64,000 bases of DNA from Eggerthella timonensis (GCF_900184265.1 NZ_FXXA01000002.1:3393983-3457982); one strand, 5' to 3'; positions 7,816 through 16,848 are shown, counted from the first letter of the stretch. Numbers and translations are program-made. The notes: generated from the letters alone by a model not told the origin.

Positions 7816-9018
7816 ATGAAGAACAGCCTGCTCGCCCTCGCCACCGGATCGTTCGCGCTCGGATTCGCCGAGTTCGTGATGATGGGCATCCTCCCCGCCA
7901 CGGCCTCCGGCCTGCACGTCAGCGTGCCTGCGGCCGGCACCTTTATCTCCGCGTACGCCCTCGGCGTGTGCGTGGGCACCCTGTTCCTCGTGTTCGGCCG
8001 GCGGGTGCCGCCCAAGCGGCTGCTGCTTGGCTTCGTGGCGCTCGTGGCCCTCGGCAACGCCGCGGCCGCCCTCGCGCCGAACGCCGACGTGCTCGTGGCG
8101 GCGCGCTTCGTGTCGGGCCTGCCGCACGGCGCGTTCTTCGGCACCGCCACCATCGTGGCCCGCGAGCTGGCCGACCCCGGCTGCGAGGGCCGCGCCGTTT
8201 CCATCATGGTGCTGGGCCAGACGGTGGCGAACATGGTGGGCGTTCCCGGCGGGACGTTGCTGGCCGGCCTCCTGTCGTGGCGCGCGGCGTTCGTGTTCGT
8301 CGCCGTGTGGGCGGTCGGCTCGTTTGCGCTCGTCGCGCGCCTCGTGCCCGCCGTGCGCCCCATCCCCGACGCGGGCCTCGCGGGCCAGTTCCGCTTCCTC
8401 AAGAAGCCCGGCCCCTGGCTGGTCATCGGCGCGGTGCTGCTGGGCAACACCGGCGTGTTCTGCTGGTGGAGCTACGTGTCGCCGTGGCTGACGAACGTCG
8501 GCGGGTTTCCCGCCGACGCGCTGCCGGCGCTGCTCGTGCTGGCGGGCTTCGGCATGGTGGCCGGGTCGCTCGTGGGCGGGCGGCTCACCGACCGCACGTC
8601 GCCCGGCAAGATGGCGGCGGCCGGCCAGGCCATCGGCTGCGTCACGCTCGCGCTCATCTTCGCGTTCTCCGGCACGCCCGTCTCGGCGGCCGGCCTCATG
8701 CTCCTGTGCTCCTTCGGCATGTTCTTCGTATCGAGCCCCCAGCAGCTGCTCATGGTGAAGGTTGGGCGCGGCGGAGGCGAGATGATCGGGTCGGCGTGCG
8801 TGCAGGTGGCGTTCAACCTGGGCAACGCATGCGGCGCCACCATCGGCCAGGCCGTGCTCAACACGGGGGCGTCCTACGTGTGGCCGAGCCTGGCCGGCGT
8901 GCCCTTCTCGCTGCTCGCCGTGGTACTGCTCGCGGCGTTCGCCGCGCGCTACGAGCGCCGTTACCGCCCTGCGGGCGCGCCGGACGGCATGGCCGAAGCC
9001 ATCGGTACCGCCCAATAA
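7816..9018 (+). CDS. MFS transporter, DHA1 (AraJ/YdhP-like) family
   Basis: This 400-residue integral membrane protein has about 12 hydrophobic helices. It has the DHA1-type opening TGSFALGFAEFVMMGILP and the helix-4 region FVSGLPHGAFFGTATIVA, which resemble AraJ/YdhP exporters. Such proteins use the proton gradient to export sugars or drugs; the substrate is unknown. ATG 7816 follows GAAGGA. It stands alone, converging on feoAB with no obvious terminator in the 87-bp gap. Confidence 0.82.
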   Translation: MKNSLLALATGSFALGFAEFVMMGILPATASGLHVSVPAAGTFISAYALGVCVGTLFLVFGRRVPPKRLLLGFVALVALGNAAAALAPNADVLVAARFVSGLPHGAFFGTATIVARELADPGCEGRAVSIMVLGQTVANMVGVPGGTLLAGLLSWRAAFVFVAVWAVGSFALVARLVPAVRPIPDAGLAGQFRFLKKPGPWLVIGAVLLGNTGVFCWWSYVSPWLTNVGGFPADALPALLVLAGFGMVAGSLVGGRLTDRTSPGKMAAAGQAIGCVTLALIFAFSGTPVSAAGLMLLCSFGMFFVSSPQQLLMVKVGRGGGEMIGSACVQVAFNLGNACGATIGQAVLNTGASYVWPSLAGVPFSLLAVVLLAAFAARYERRYRPAGAPDGMAEAIGTAQ

Positions 9019-9105
9019 AGAGGTGCCCCAAGTTGCGCGAGCGGGCGGTGCGCGTGAGGCTTCCGTGCCGACGCGCCCCGTCCGCCGCACAAACCCCGGC
9101 AGCCG

Positions 9106-11649
9106 CTACCGCACCCCCGCGTCCGCCTTCTCCTCGGGCTCGCGCGACCCCGCCGCGCAGCCCTCGCAGCCGTCGCACGACCCGCCGCATCCTATCCCCG
9201 TCGCGCCTTCGCGGCGCTTGCGCCCTATGCGCCGCGCCGCGAGCACCGCCAGCGCGACCACGATGGCAGCCGCCGCAAGGCTCGCCGCGCCCGCCGGCCC
9301 CTCCTCGAGCGCCAAGCCGACGCCGCGCACCGCGAGCGCCGCCACCCACGCCACGGCCAGCTGCCCGAACGCCATGCCGAGCGCCCACCGGCCGCCCAGC
9401 TCGCGCTTCACCGACGCGATGGCCGCGATGCATGGCGTGTACAGCAGGCAGAACACCAACAGCCCGAGCGCCGCGAGCGGCGTGATGGCCGCCACGAGGG
9501 TCGCCGTGCTGCCGAACAGCACCGACAACGTGGACACGACGCTCTCCTTCGCCATGACGCCCGTGACGAGCGCCGTCGAGATGCGCCAGTCGTCGAAGCC
9601 GAGCGGCGCGAACACCGGGGCGATCCAGCCGGCCACCACGGCCAGCATGCTGTCCTGCGAGTCGGCCACCACGTTCAGCCCGAAGTCGAACGTCTGCAAA
9701 AACCAGATGACGATCGTGGCCAGAAAGATGATGGTGAAGGCGCGCTCGAGGAAGTCCTTCGCCTTCTCCCACAGCATCTGCGCCACGTTGCGGGCGCTCG
9801 GCATGCGGTAGTTCGGCAGCTCCATGACGAACGGCACCGCCTCGCCCGAGAACATCGACGAGCGCATGAGCAGCGCCACGAGCACGCCGGCCGCGAGGCC
9901 GCCGAAGTACAGGCCCACCATCACCGCCGCCCCGTTCGCCGGGAAGAACGCCGCGGTGAAGAACGCGTAGATGGGAAGCTTAGCCGAGCAGCTCATGAAC
10001 GGCGTGAGCAGGATCGTCATCTTGCGGTCGCGCTCGGACGGCAGCGTGCGGCTGGCCATGACGGCCGGCACCGTACAGCCGAAGCCCACGAGCATGGGCA
10101 CGATGGACCGCCCCGACAGCCCGATGCGCCTCAGCAGCTTGTCCATGACGAACGCCACGCGCGCCATGTAGCCGGAATCCTCCAAAAGCGACAGGAAGAA
10201 GAACAGCGTGACGATGGTGGGCAGAAAGCTCAGCACGCTTCCCACGCCGTTGAACACGCCGTCGATGATGAGCGATTGCAGCACCTCGTTCACGTGCGCC
10301 GCCGCAAGCCCCGACGCCACCACGTCGGTGAGCGCCGCGATCCCGCCTTCGAGCAGCTCGGACAGCCACGCCCCCACCACGTTGAACGTGAGCCAGAACA
10401 CGAGCGCCATGATGGCGACGAACGCGGGGATGGCCGTGAAAGGGCCGGTCAGCAGCTTGTCGATGCGCGTGCTGCGCGCGTGCTCGCGGCTCGTCGACGG
10501 CTTCACCACCGTTTGCTCGCACACCCGGCCGATGAAGCCGAACCGCATGTCGGCGACGGCCGCCGAGCGGTCGAGGCCGCGCTCCGCCTCCATCTGGCGG
10601 ATGATGTGCTCGAGCGCATCCTTCTCGTTCTGATCGAGATCGAGCCGATCGAGCACGAGCTGGTCGCCCTCGGCCAGCTTGCTCGCAGCGAACCGCGGCG
10701 GGATGCCCGCGCGCTCGGCATGGTCCTCGATGAGCGCCATGATGCTGTGCAGGCAGCGGTGCACGGCCCCGCCGTGCTCGTCGGGAGCGCAGAAGTCCTG
10801 GCGCACAGGCGGCTCCTGGAACCGCGCCACGTGCAGGGCATGGTCCACAAGCTCGGCGATGCCCTCGTTCTTCGACGCCGAGATGGGGATGACGGGGATG
10901 CCCAGCAGCCGCTCCATCTCGTTCACGTGGATGGTGCCGCCGTTGCCCTCCACCTCGTCCATCATGTTGAGCGCCAACACCATCGGGAAGCCCAGCTCCA
11001 TGAGCTGCATCGTCAGGTACAGGTTGCGCTCGACGTTCGTGGCATCCACGATGTTGATGATGCCGCGCGGCTGCTCGTCCAGCAATAAACGGCGCGTGAC
11101 CACTTCCTCGCTCGAGTACGGCGACATGGAGTAGATGCCCGGCAGGTCGGTGACGAGCGCTTCGGGATGGCCTTTGATGCAGCCGTCTTTGCGATCCACC
11201 GTCACGCCGGGGAAGTTGCCCACGTGCTGGTTCGACCCGGTCAGCTGGTTGAACAGCGTGGTCTTGCCGCAGTTCTGGTTGCCCACGAGGGCGAAGGTGA
11301 GCGGCGTGCCCTCGGGCAGGGGGTTCTCGTCCGCCCGGTCGTGGAACTTGCCGCCCTCGCCGAGGCCCGGATGCGGAACGGGCTTGCCGGGCGCGTGGCT
11401 TTCCCGCGCGTCGGATGCGTCCCGCACGTCGTCGATCTCGATCTTGCGCGCGTCGTCGCGCCTGAGCGTCAGCTCGTAGCTGTGGATGCGCACCTCGATC
11501 GGGTCGCCCATGGGCGCATGCTTCACCATGGTCACGTCGACCAGCGGGATGATGCCCATGTCCAGGAAATGCTGTCGAAGCGACCCTTCGCCGCCCACCG
11601 CGGCCACAGTCGCGGTCTTGCCGATTGGAAGATCGTTCAGAGTTGTCAA
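9106..11649 (-). CDS. feoB: ferrous iron transporter, FeoA-FeoB fusion
   Basis: The 847-residue protein imports Fe2+ across the inner membrane. Residues 1-75 are a complete FeoA SH3-like domain (TLNDLPIGKTATV ... FLDMGIIPLVDVTMV). From about 115 comes the FeoB GTPase with G1 GNQNCGKTTLFNQ, G3 DLPGIYSMSPYS, G4 NMMD and G5 SASKNEG. About ten membrane helices follow, including the FeoB signatures SGYMARVAFVMD and GCTVPA. The C-terminus holds a CGGSCDGCEGC cluster, probably for metal handling. I chose TTG 11649 because GGAG lies 7 nt before it and the FeoA domain begins there; upstream ATGs have no such site. The 5' leader is long (see 11850-12045). Confidence 0.93.
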   Translation of the reverse strand: MTTLNDLPIGKTATVAAVGGEGSLRQHFLDMGIIPLVDVTMVKHAPMGDPIEVRIHSYELTLRRDDARKIEIDDVRDASDARESHAPGKPVPHPGLGEGGKFHDRADENPLPEGTPLTFALVGNQNCGKTTLFNQLTGSNQHVGNFPGVTVDRKDGCIKGHPEALVTDLPGIYSMSPYSSEEVVTRRLLLDEQPRGIINIVDATNVERNLYLTMQLMELGFPMVLALNMMDEVEGNGGTIHVNEMERLLGIPVIPISASKNEGIAELVDHALHVARFQEPPVRQDFCAPDEHGGAVHRCLHSIMALIEDHAERAGIPPRFAASKLAEGDQLVLDRLDLDQNEKDALEHIIRQMEAERGLDRSAAVADMRFGFIGRVCEQTVVKPSTSREHARSTRIDKLLTGPFTAIPAFVAIMALVFWLTFNVVGAWLSELLEGGIAALTDVVASGLAAAHVNEVLQSLIIDGVFNGVGSVLSFLPTIVTLFFFLSLLEDSGYMARVAFVMDKLLRRIGLSGRSIVPMLVGFGCTVPAVMASRTLPSERDRKMTILLTPFMSCSAKLPIYAFFTAAFFPANGAAVMVGLYFGGLAAGVLVALLMRSSMFSGEAVPFVMELPNYRMPSARNVAQMLWEKAKDFLERAFTIIFLATIVIWFLQTFDFGLNVVADSQDSMLAVVAGWIAPVFAPLGFDDWRISTALVTGVMAKESVVSTLSVLFGSTATLVAAITPLAALGLLVFCLLYTPCIAAIASVKRELGGRWALGMAFGQLAVAWVAALAVRGVGLALEEGPAGAASLAAAAIVVALAVLAARRIGRKRREGATGIGCGGSCDGCEGCAAGSREPEEKADAGVR

Positions 11650-11803
11650 CGCGTATCTCCTCGCATCGGCGGGACGACCCCCTCGCCCTGCCGCCTTGCT
11701 CGTTTCTGTCCGCATCCATGGTACCGCGAAACCTCATACGACGCACGAAAAAGTTTCCCATGGTGAACGCGTTCGCGCGCCACGAGCCGAGACCGTGCCC
11801 CGA

Positions 11804-11819
11804 TGTTTCACGTGAAACA
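11804..11819. promoter_or_regulatory. parS: second parS centromere site
   Basis: TGTTTCACGTGAAACA again matches the consensus parS perfectly, 8.5 kb from the first copy. It lies in the non-coding feoAB upstream region. Two perfect copies this close are very unlikely by chance and point to an origin-proximal chromosomal position. Confidence 0.9.
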
Positions 11820-11851
11820 TTCGTTCGTATGAGAGGTTCGGGGCAAAAGGA

Positions 11852-11885
11852 AAAGCGGAGGGAAAGGGGGGTTCCCTCCGCTTGC
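11852..11885 (-). terminator. minus-strand intrinsic terminator or attenuator ahead of feoAB
   Basis: The arms AAGCGGAGGGAA and TTCCCTCCGCTT form a perfect 12-bp stem. On the minus strand it is followed by TTTTCCTTTT. It points toward feoAB but lies about 200 bp before its start and no gene precedes it. It could therefore end a leader transcript or a small RNA. Confidence 0.55.
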
Positions 11886-12023
11886 AAGCGCGACGGATAG
11901 CCAGACGAGAGGAGCTTCCGCCGCCGGGTCAGCAGACTGTTTCGAAGCTGGGCGAGCATCGGACTGCCGTGGCGTCGCCACCCGAGTTTCAGTTCCTTCG
12001 ATCGCTTCGCTTTCGATGAAAGT

Positions 12024-12043
12024 TATATTAGGCTAACATATAT
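12024..12043. promoter_or_regulatory. candidate iron-regulator (DtxR/IdeR-type) box
   Basis: TTAGGCTAA (12028-12036) in an AT-rich context resembles one half of the DtxR/IdeR consensus TTAGGTTAGCCTAACCTAA. A related TTAGCTTA lies at 12061-12068. It could act leftward on feoAB, rightward on the lipoprotein gene, or both. Inference from the motif only. Confidence 0.4.
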
Positions 12044-12156
12044 CATCCAGCAATGAAAGTTAGCTTATGCATACAATTTCTTCACAATCGTCTTTAGAGA
12101 ATCTTTGAGAACGCCGCCTATCCTGTTCCCACGAACCTCGGAAAGGAGCCTCGCCC

Positions 12157-12987
12157 ATGACCGCCCCCGCCAAAGCCCTCGCCCGCATCTCCCTCGCAGC
12201 AACGCTCGCGTTGGGGGTCCTCGCCGGTTGCGCCGCACAGCCGGACGACCTCGCGCCCTGCGCGCTCAACCCTGCCAACGCCGCGGAGTTCACCTGCGGC
12301 GGCACCGGTTACGTCATCTTGGACGACGTCGTCTCGCAAAGCGAGATCGGCGCATGGGCGGGCCGTTTGCATGTGAACGCCGCCGTGGACGCGCAGGGAG
12401 CCGTCGTCGCGCAGCAGAGCCTGGCCGACACGCTGCGGCTCGACATGGACAAGCTGGCGGCAGCCGCCGACACGGCAGTGGGCATCGTGTCGTACGTCAA
12501 CGTGTACGAACCGCGCGACGCTCCTCCGCACGACGGCGCGCCCTTTCCCGTGCTCCTCGTCGACGTCGACGACTCCGTACATCGCGCCGTCCCCGCCTCC
12601 CGGCTCACCTCGGCCGACAGCCCCTTCGACCCCGCAGCCGCGGCCGCCCACGCGTCCTCCTCGTTCGCCGTCAACCCCCAGAACGCGACCCAGCTTTTGT
12701 CCGACTCGATTTGCTACCAAGTAGATGACGAGCCCCTCGCCAACGGCGGCGTCGAGAACCCAGGCACCCTGCTGGGCGTCATCGCGGCCTCCGTCACCTA
12801 CGACGCGGACACGCTCCGCCCCCTCTCGCACGACGAGCTCCTCTCCCTCGATTGGAGCGGGCAGGACCGCACCGAGCGGCGGGAGACCCGCTTCTACGGA
12901 GAAGTCCGCGCCCTTGCGGACGCGGACCCCTCGGTCGCTCTCGCCGTCGAGATCGACGGCGTATGGTTCGCCGCGCGTGCGCGCTAG
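12157..12987 (+). CDS. lipoprotein, possibly NisI/SpaI lantibiotic-immunity-like
   Basis: The 276-residue protein has a signal peptide ending in the lipobox LAGC (Cys25), so it is anchored outside the membrane. The mature part contains a segment GTGYVILDDVVSQSEIGAWAGRL and a later SYVNVYEP. That pattern resembles the NisI/SpaI lipoprotein family, whose name comes from lantibiotic immunity but whose members are widespread without lantibiotic genes. No lantibiotic precursor or LanFEG transporter is nearby. GGAAAGGAG precedes the ATG. Localisation is clear; the family call is moderate and the function unknown. Confidence 0.5.
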   Translation: MTAPAKALARISLAATLALGVLAGCAAQPDDLAPCALNPANAAEFTCGGTGYVILDDVVSQSEIGAWAGRLHVNAAVDAQGAVVAQQSLADTLRLDMDKLAAAADTAVGIVSYVNVYEPRDAPPHDGAPFPVLLVDVDDSVHRAVPASRLTSADSPFDPAAAAAHASSSFAVNPQNATQLLSDSICYQVDDEPLANGGVENPGTLLGVIAASVTYDADTLRPLSHDELLSLDWSGQDRTERRETRFYGEVRALADADPSVALAVEIDGVWFAARAR

Positions 12988-12990
12988 CGC

Positions 12991-13365
12991 CTACTCGGCC
13001 CAGTCGTGGATGACGGCCTCGATGTTGTTGCCTTCCGGATCGTACACGAACGCGGCGTAGTAACCCGGATGGTAGTCGCGCGGGCCGGGCGCGCCGTTGT
13101 CCGTGCCGCCAGCGGCCAGCGCCGCCTCGTAGAACGCGGCCACGGCAGCGGCATCGGATGCGTGCAGCGCGAGATGGGTCGGAACCGCCTCGGCCCCTTC
13201 GGGCAACGGGGCCACCCACACGTCGCCGGGCTCGCCCTCCACCAGCAGCTGCATGCCGCCGGGATACTCGATGCCCTTCACGTACCCCAGCGGGGCAAGC
13301 GCGGCCTCGTAGAACGCCTTGGCTTGCTCGACATCCTTCACCTTGATGCTCACATGGTCGATCAT
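12991..13365 (-). CDS. VOC (glyoxalase/dioxygenase fold) family protein
   Basis: The 124-residue protein has the vicinal-oxygen-chelate pattern: an opening MIDHVSIKVKDVEQAKAFYEAAL, a repeat of the beta-alpha-beta unit (THLALHASDAAAVAAFYEAAL) and the ending YDPEGNNIEAV. Members bind a metal and serve as lyases, dioxygenases or resistance proteins. The substrate is unknown. It has an AAGGAG site and follows uracil permease by 16 bp, so the two are probably co-transcribed. Confidence 0.85.
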   Translation of the reverse strand: MIDHVSIKVKDVEQAKAFYEAALAPLGYVKGIEYPGGMQLLVEGEPGDVWVAPLPEGAEAVPTHLALHASDAAAVAAFYEAALAAGGTDNGAPGPRDYHPGYYAAFVYDPEGNNIEAVIHDWAE

Positions 13366-13381
13366 AGCGTGCTCCTTATCT

Positions 13382-14788
13382 CTAGCCGTTCTGCGTGCTC
13401 AACTCTTCGAGATTGCCTTCCAACGGCAGCGGGCCGTCCATCTCCTCGTCTTCCGCAGCGCTCGCGCCGGCCGCGTCCTCGTGCCCGGGCAGGATCATGT
13501 TCAGCACGATGCCCACGATCGACCCCACGGCCAACCCGGACAGCGAGATGGTGATTCCGCCGAGCGGCACCACGATCGCGCCGGCCGTGCTGTAGGCGAT
13601 GCCCAGCGACAGCACGAGGATGAGCGCCGTGATCAGCACGTTGCGGCTCTTCATGAAGTCGACGTGGTTCTCCACGAGGTTGCGGATGCCCACCGCCGAG
13701 ATCATGCCGTACAGCACGAGCGACACGCCGCCGATGACGCAGGCCGGCATGGCCGCGATGACGGCCGCGAACTTCGGGCAGAACGAGAACGCGATGGCGA
13801 ACAGCGCCGCGATGCGGATGACGCGCGGATCGAACACCTTCGTCAGCGCCAGCACGCCCGTGTTCTCGCCGTACGTCGTGTTCGCCGGCGCGCCGAACAG
13901 CGACGCGAGGATGGTGGCAAGGCCGTCGCCCAAGAGCGTGCGATGCAGGCCGGGCTCGGCGATGTAGTTGCGGTTGCAGGTGGAGCTGATGGCCGACACG
14001 TCGCCGATGTGCTCGATCATCGTGGCGAACGCGAGCGGCATGATGGTGATGATGGCCGTGATGGCCAGGCCCGCGTCGAAGTTCGCACCGAAGATGGAGA
14101 ACACCGTATCGTTCCAGGTGAACGGCAAGCCGATCCATGCCGCCTCCGCGACGCCCGTGAAGTCGACGACGCCCGCGGCGGACGCCACGATATAGGATCC
14201 CACCACGCCCAGCAGGATGGGGATGATCTTGATCATGCCCTTGCCCCAGATGTTCGCGATGACGATGATGGCGATGGCCACGAGCGCGATCGGCCAGTTC
14301 GTCGACGCGTTGCCGATGGCGGAGCTGGCCAGGATGAGCCCGATGGAGATCACGATAGGGCCGGTGACCACGGGCGGGAAGAAGCGCATGACCCGCGTGG
14401 GCCCGAACACCTTGAACAGCGCCGACAACACGAGGTACAAAAGGCCTGCGCACGCCACGCCCAAGCAGGCGTACGGCAGCAGGTCGGCCTCGCCGTTCGG
14501 CGCGATGGCCGCATAGCCCGCGATGAACGCGAACGACGAGCCGAGGAACGCGGGCACCTTGCCCTTCGAGATGAAATGGAACAGCAGCGTGCCCAAGCCC
14601 GCGAACAGCAGCGTCGCGGAAACGGACAGGCCGGTCAGCGTCGGCACCAGGATGGTGGCGCCGAACATGGCGAACATGTGCTGCAGCCCGAACACCGCCA
14701 TCTTCGGCTTGCCGAGCTTCCGTGCATCGTAGATTGCCTCGGGGCTGTCTTGAGCCCCCATCGTCGGCGTCGCTTTGCCCTCGCTCAC
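13382..14788 (-). CDS. uraA: uracil permease (NCS2 family)
   Basis: The 468-residue membrane protein has about 14 helices and takes up uracil, probably by proton symport. The signature APANTTYGENTGVLALTKV matches UraA closely (PPNTTYGEN). The opening FGLQHMFAMFGATILVPTLTG and the MIEHIGDVSA segment are also characteristic. I chose GTG 14788 because AAGGGG lies at good spacing and its first bases overlap the stop of the YgiQ frame (GTGA); an ATG at 14761 is an alternative. It is followed by a VOC gene. Confidence 0.92.
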   Translation of the reverse strand: MSEGKATPTMGAQDSPEAIYDARKLGKPKMAVFGLQHMFAMFGATILVPTLTGLSVSATLLFAGLGTLLFHFISKGKVPAFLGSSFAFIAGYAAIAPNGEADLLPYACLGVACAGLLYLVLSALFKVFGPTRVMRFFPPVVTGPIVISIGLILASSAIGNASTNWPIALVAIAIIVIANIWGKGMIKIIPILLGVVGSYIVASAAGVVDFTGVAEAAWIGLPFTWNDTVFSIFGANFDAGLAITAIITIMPLAFATMIEHIGDVSAISSTCNRNYIAEPGLHRTLLGDGLATILASLFGAPANTTYGENTGVLALTKVFDPRVIRIAALFAIAFSFCPKFAAVIAAMPACVIGGVSLVLYGMISAVGIRNLVENHVDFMKSRNVLITALILVLSLGIAYSTAGAIVVPLGGITISLSGLAVGSIVGIVLNMILPGHEDAAGASAAEDEEMDGPLPLEGNLEELSTQNG

Positions 14789-16848
14789 GTGGTACCCCTT
14801 GTCTGTCGAGCCTTCGCCTTCCGGCCGCCCGACCCAGGAGACCCGAGCTGACCAGTAGTATTTTGCCACAACATGGGGCGTCGTGCGGCATCAATGCCGA
14901 CGGGGCGCCTTACTTTTCCCTCGACGGCCGTCGGAAGCGCCAGCGCCCGAGCGCCCGCCTTGGAGCTTTGTCGGGGACTGGGGCTTCGCGCCGGCTTTGG
15001 GCTTCGCGGCAGCTTGGGGCTTCGAGCCGGATTTCGGCTTCGCGCCGGTTTTGGGTGCAGCAGGCACGTGGGCCCGAACCCCACCAAGTCCATGCGCCCG
15101 GCACGGCGCAGCGCCTCCAGCACGAGCTCGCGGTTCTTCGGGTCGCGGTACTGGATGAGCGCGCGCTGCAGCGCCTTCTCGTGGGGGCTCTTCGGCACGT
15201 ACACCGGCTGCATGGTGCGCGGATCCACGCCGGTGAAGTACATGGCCGTGGACATCGTCGACGGCGTGGGATAGAAGTCCTGCACCTGTTCGGGCATGTA
15301 GCCGAGATCGCGGCAGTACTCCGCCAGCTCGACGGCCTCGTCGAGCGTGGAGCCGGGATGCGACGACATGAGGTACGGCACGAGGTACTGCTTCTTGTCC
15401 AGCTGTTCGTTGACGCGCGTGAAGCGCTCGGAGAAGCGCCGATACACGAGGTTGCGCGGCTTGCCCATCACCGACAGCACCGCATCCGACACGTGCTCGG
15501 GCGCCACCCGCAGCTGGCCGCTCACGTGATGGGCGCACAGCTCGCGCAGGAACTCGTCGCCGTGCTCCTTGTCCGCCAGCGCGAAGTCGAACCGGATGCC
15601 CGAGCGCACGAACACCTTCTTCACGCCCGGCAGCTTGCGCAGCCGGCGCAGCAGGCGCAGGTAGTCGCCGTGGTCGGCGTTCAGCTGCTTGCAGGGCTCC
15701 GGGTACAGGCATCGCTTGTGCGGGCAGGCGCCCGCCTTGAGCTGCTTGGCGCACGCGGGGCCGCGGAAGTTCGCGGTCGGGCCGCCCACGTCGTGGATGT
15801 AGCCCTTGAAGTCGGGTTCCTCGATGATGGCACGGGCCTCCTCCACGAGCGAGTCGTGGCTGCGCGCCTGCACGATGCGCCCCTGATGGAACGTGAGCGC
15901 GCAGAACGAGCATTCGCCGAAGCACCCGCGGTTGCTGGTCAAGCTGAACTTCACCTCGCTGATGGCGGGCACCCCTCCCGCAGCCTCGTACATCGGGTGG
16001 TACGTGCGCGCGTACGGCAACCGGTACACGGCGTCCATCTCGCTTTCCGAAAGGGGCGCGGCCGGCGGGTTCTGCACGACGAACTCATGATCGGAATACG
16101 GTTCCACGAGGCGTTTGCCGGCGAACGGATCGCTGTTCGCGTACTGCACCGCGAAGCTGCGCGCATAGTGCAGCTTGTCGGCCTGCATGTCCGCAAACGA
16201 CGGAAGCGTCTCGTAGTCGTAGACATGCTCGAGCGAGGAGGCTCGGAACACCGTGCCGTCGATGAACGTGAGGTCCTCGATGGAAAGCCCGGCGTTCAGG
16301 GCGTCGGCGATCTCGATGATGGAATGCTCGCCCATGCCGTACGACACGAGGTCGGCGCCGGAATCCAGCAGGATGGAGCGCTTAAGCTTGTCCGACCAGT
16401 AGTCGTAGTGCGCGAGCCTGCGCAAACTGGCCTCGATGCCGCCGAGGACGATGGGAGCCGTCTTGTAGGTGCGCCTGATCAGGTTGCCGTACACCACGGC
16501 CGCATGGTTCGGGCGCTTGCCCGCTTCGCCGCCCGGGGAGTACGCGTCGCTGCGGCGGCGCTTCTTCGCCACCGTGTAGTGGTTCACCATCGAGTCCATG
16601 TTGCCGCCCGACACGAGGAATGCCAGCCGCGGCGCGCCGAACTCGGCGATGCTCTGCGGGTCGTTCCAGTCGGGTTGGGCGATGACGCCCACGCGGTAGC
16701 CGTTCGCCTCCAGCAAGCGGGTGATGATGGCCATGCCGAACGAAGGATGGTCGACGTACGCGTCTCCCGACACGTACACGAAATCCACCTGATCCCAGCC
16801 GCGTTCGAGCATCTCCTCGCGCGTTACCGGCAGAAACGCCGCTTCCAT
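14785..16848 (-). CDS. YgiQ family radical SAM protein, tail probably frameshifted
   Basis: This is a long radical-SAM protein with the N-terminal DUF3362/YgiQ layout (DFVYVSGDAYVDHPSFGMAII), the cluster motif CFGECSFC, and the family segments HDVGGPTANF and YFTGVDPRTM. ATG 16848 follows GGAAGG. The frame runs 687 codons to 14785. However, after about 15060 the other frame reads as a Lys/Ala/Pro tail (GAKPKSGSKPQAAAKPKAG ...) with much better codon use and stops at 14891. The frame given here becomes Arg/Pro/Ser-rich with many rare CGA codons. One lost C in the CCCAAAA run near 15060 would explain it. Core function is unproven in the family. Confidence 0.82.
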   Translation of the reverse strand: MEAAFLPVTREEMLERGWDQVDFVYVSGDAYVDHPSFGMAIITRLLEANGYRVGVIAQPDWNDPQSIAEFGAPRLAFLVSGGNMDSMVNHYTVAKKRRRSDAYSPGGEAGKRPNHAAVVYGNLIRRTYKTAPIVLGGIEASLRRLAHYDYWSDKLKRSILLDSGADLVSYGMGEHSIIEIADALNAGLSIEDLTFIDGTVFRASSLEHVYDYETLPSFADMQADKLHYARSFAVQYANSDPFAGKRLVEPYSDHEFVVQNPPAAPLSESEMDAVYRLPYARTYHPMYEAAGGVPAISEVKFSLTSNRGCFGECSFCALTFHQGRIVQARSHDSLVEEARAIIEEPDFKGYIHDVGGPTANFRGPACAKQLKAGACPHKRCLYPEPCKQLNADHGDYLRLLRRLRKLPGVKKVFVRSGIRFDFALADKEHGDEFLRELCAHHVSGQLRVAPEHVSDAVLSVMGKPRNLVYRRFSERFTRVNEQLDKKQYLVPYLMSSHPGSTLDEAVELAEYCRDLGYMPEQVQDFYPTPSTMSTAMYFTGVDPRTMQPVYVPKSPHEKALQRALIQYRDPKNRELVLEALRRAGRMDLVGFGPTCLLHPKPARSRNPARSPKLPRSPKPARSPSPRQSSKAGARALALPTAVEGKVRRPVGIDAARRPMLWQNTTGQLGSPGSGGRKAKARQTRGTT

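Larger units (their letters stand above)
11650..12156. other. intergenic region with parS, terminator-like hairpin and DtxR-like box
   Basis: These 507 bp hold no convincing gene. From left to right they contain a parS site, a strong minus-strand hairpin followed by T-rich sequence, a GC-rich structured stretch (about 11890-12010), and an AT-rich region with a TTAGGCTAA dyad. The right end belongs to the lipoprotein gene starting at 12157. Confidence 0.6.

Noticed and set aside
11650-11959. N-terminal extension of FeoAB to ATG 11715 or a leader ORF from 11959
   Set aside because: TTG 11649 has a proper GGAG site and starts at the FeoA domain. The upstream residues are not family-like and cross a terminator and the parS site.
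14950-15060. Tandem repeat behind ygiQ considered as a regulatory repeat
   Set aside because: It is the coding repeat of the Lys/Ala/Pro YgiQ tail in the alternative frame.
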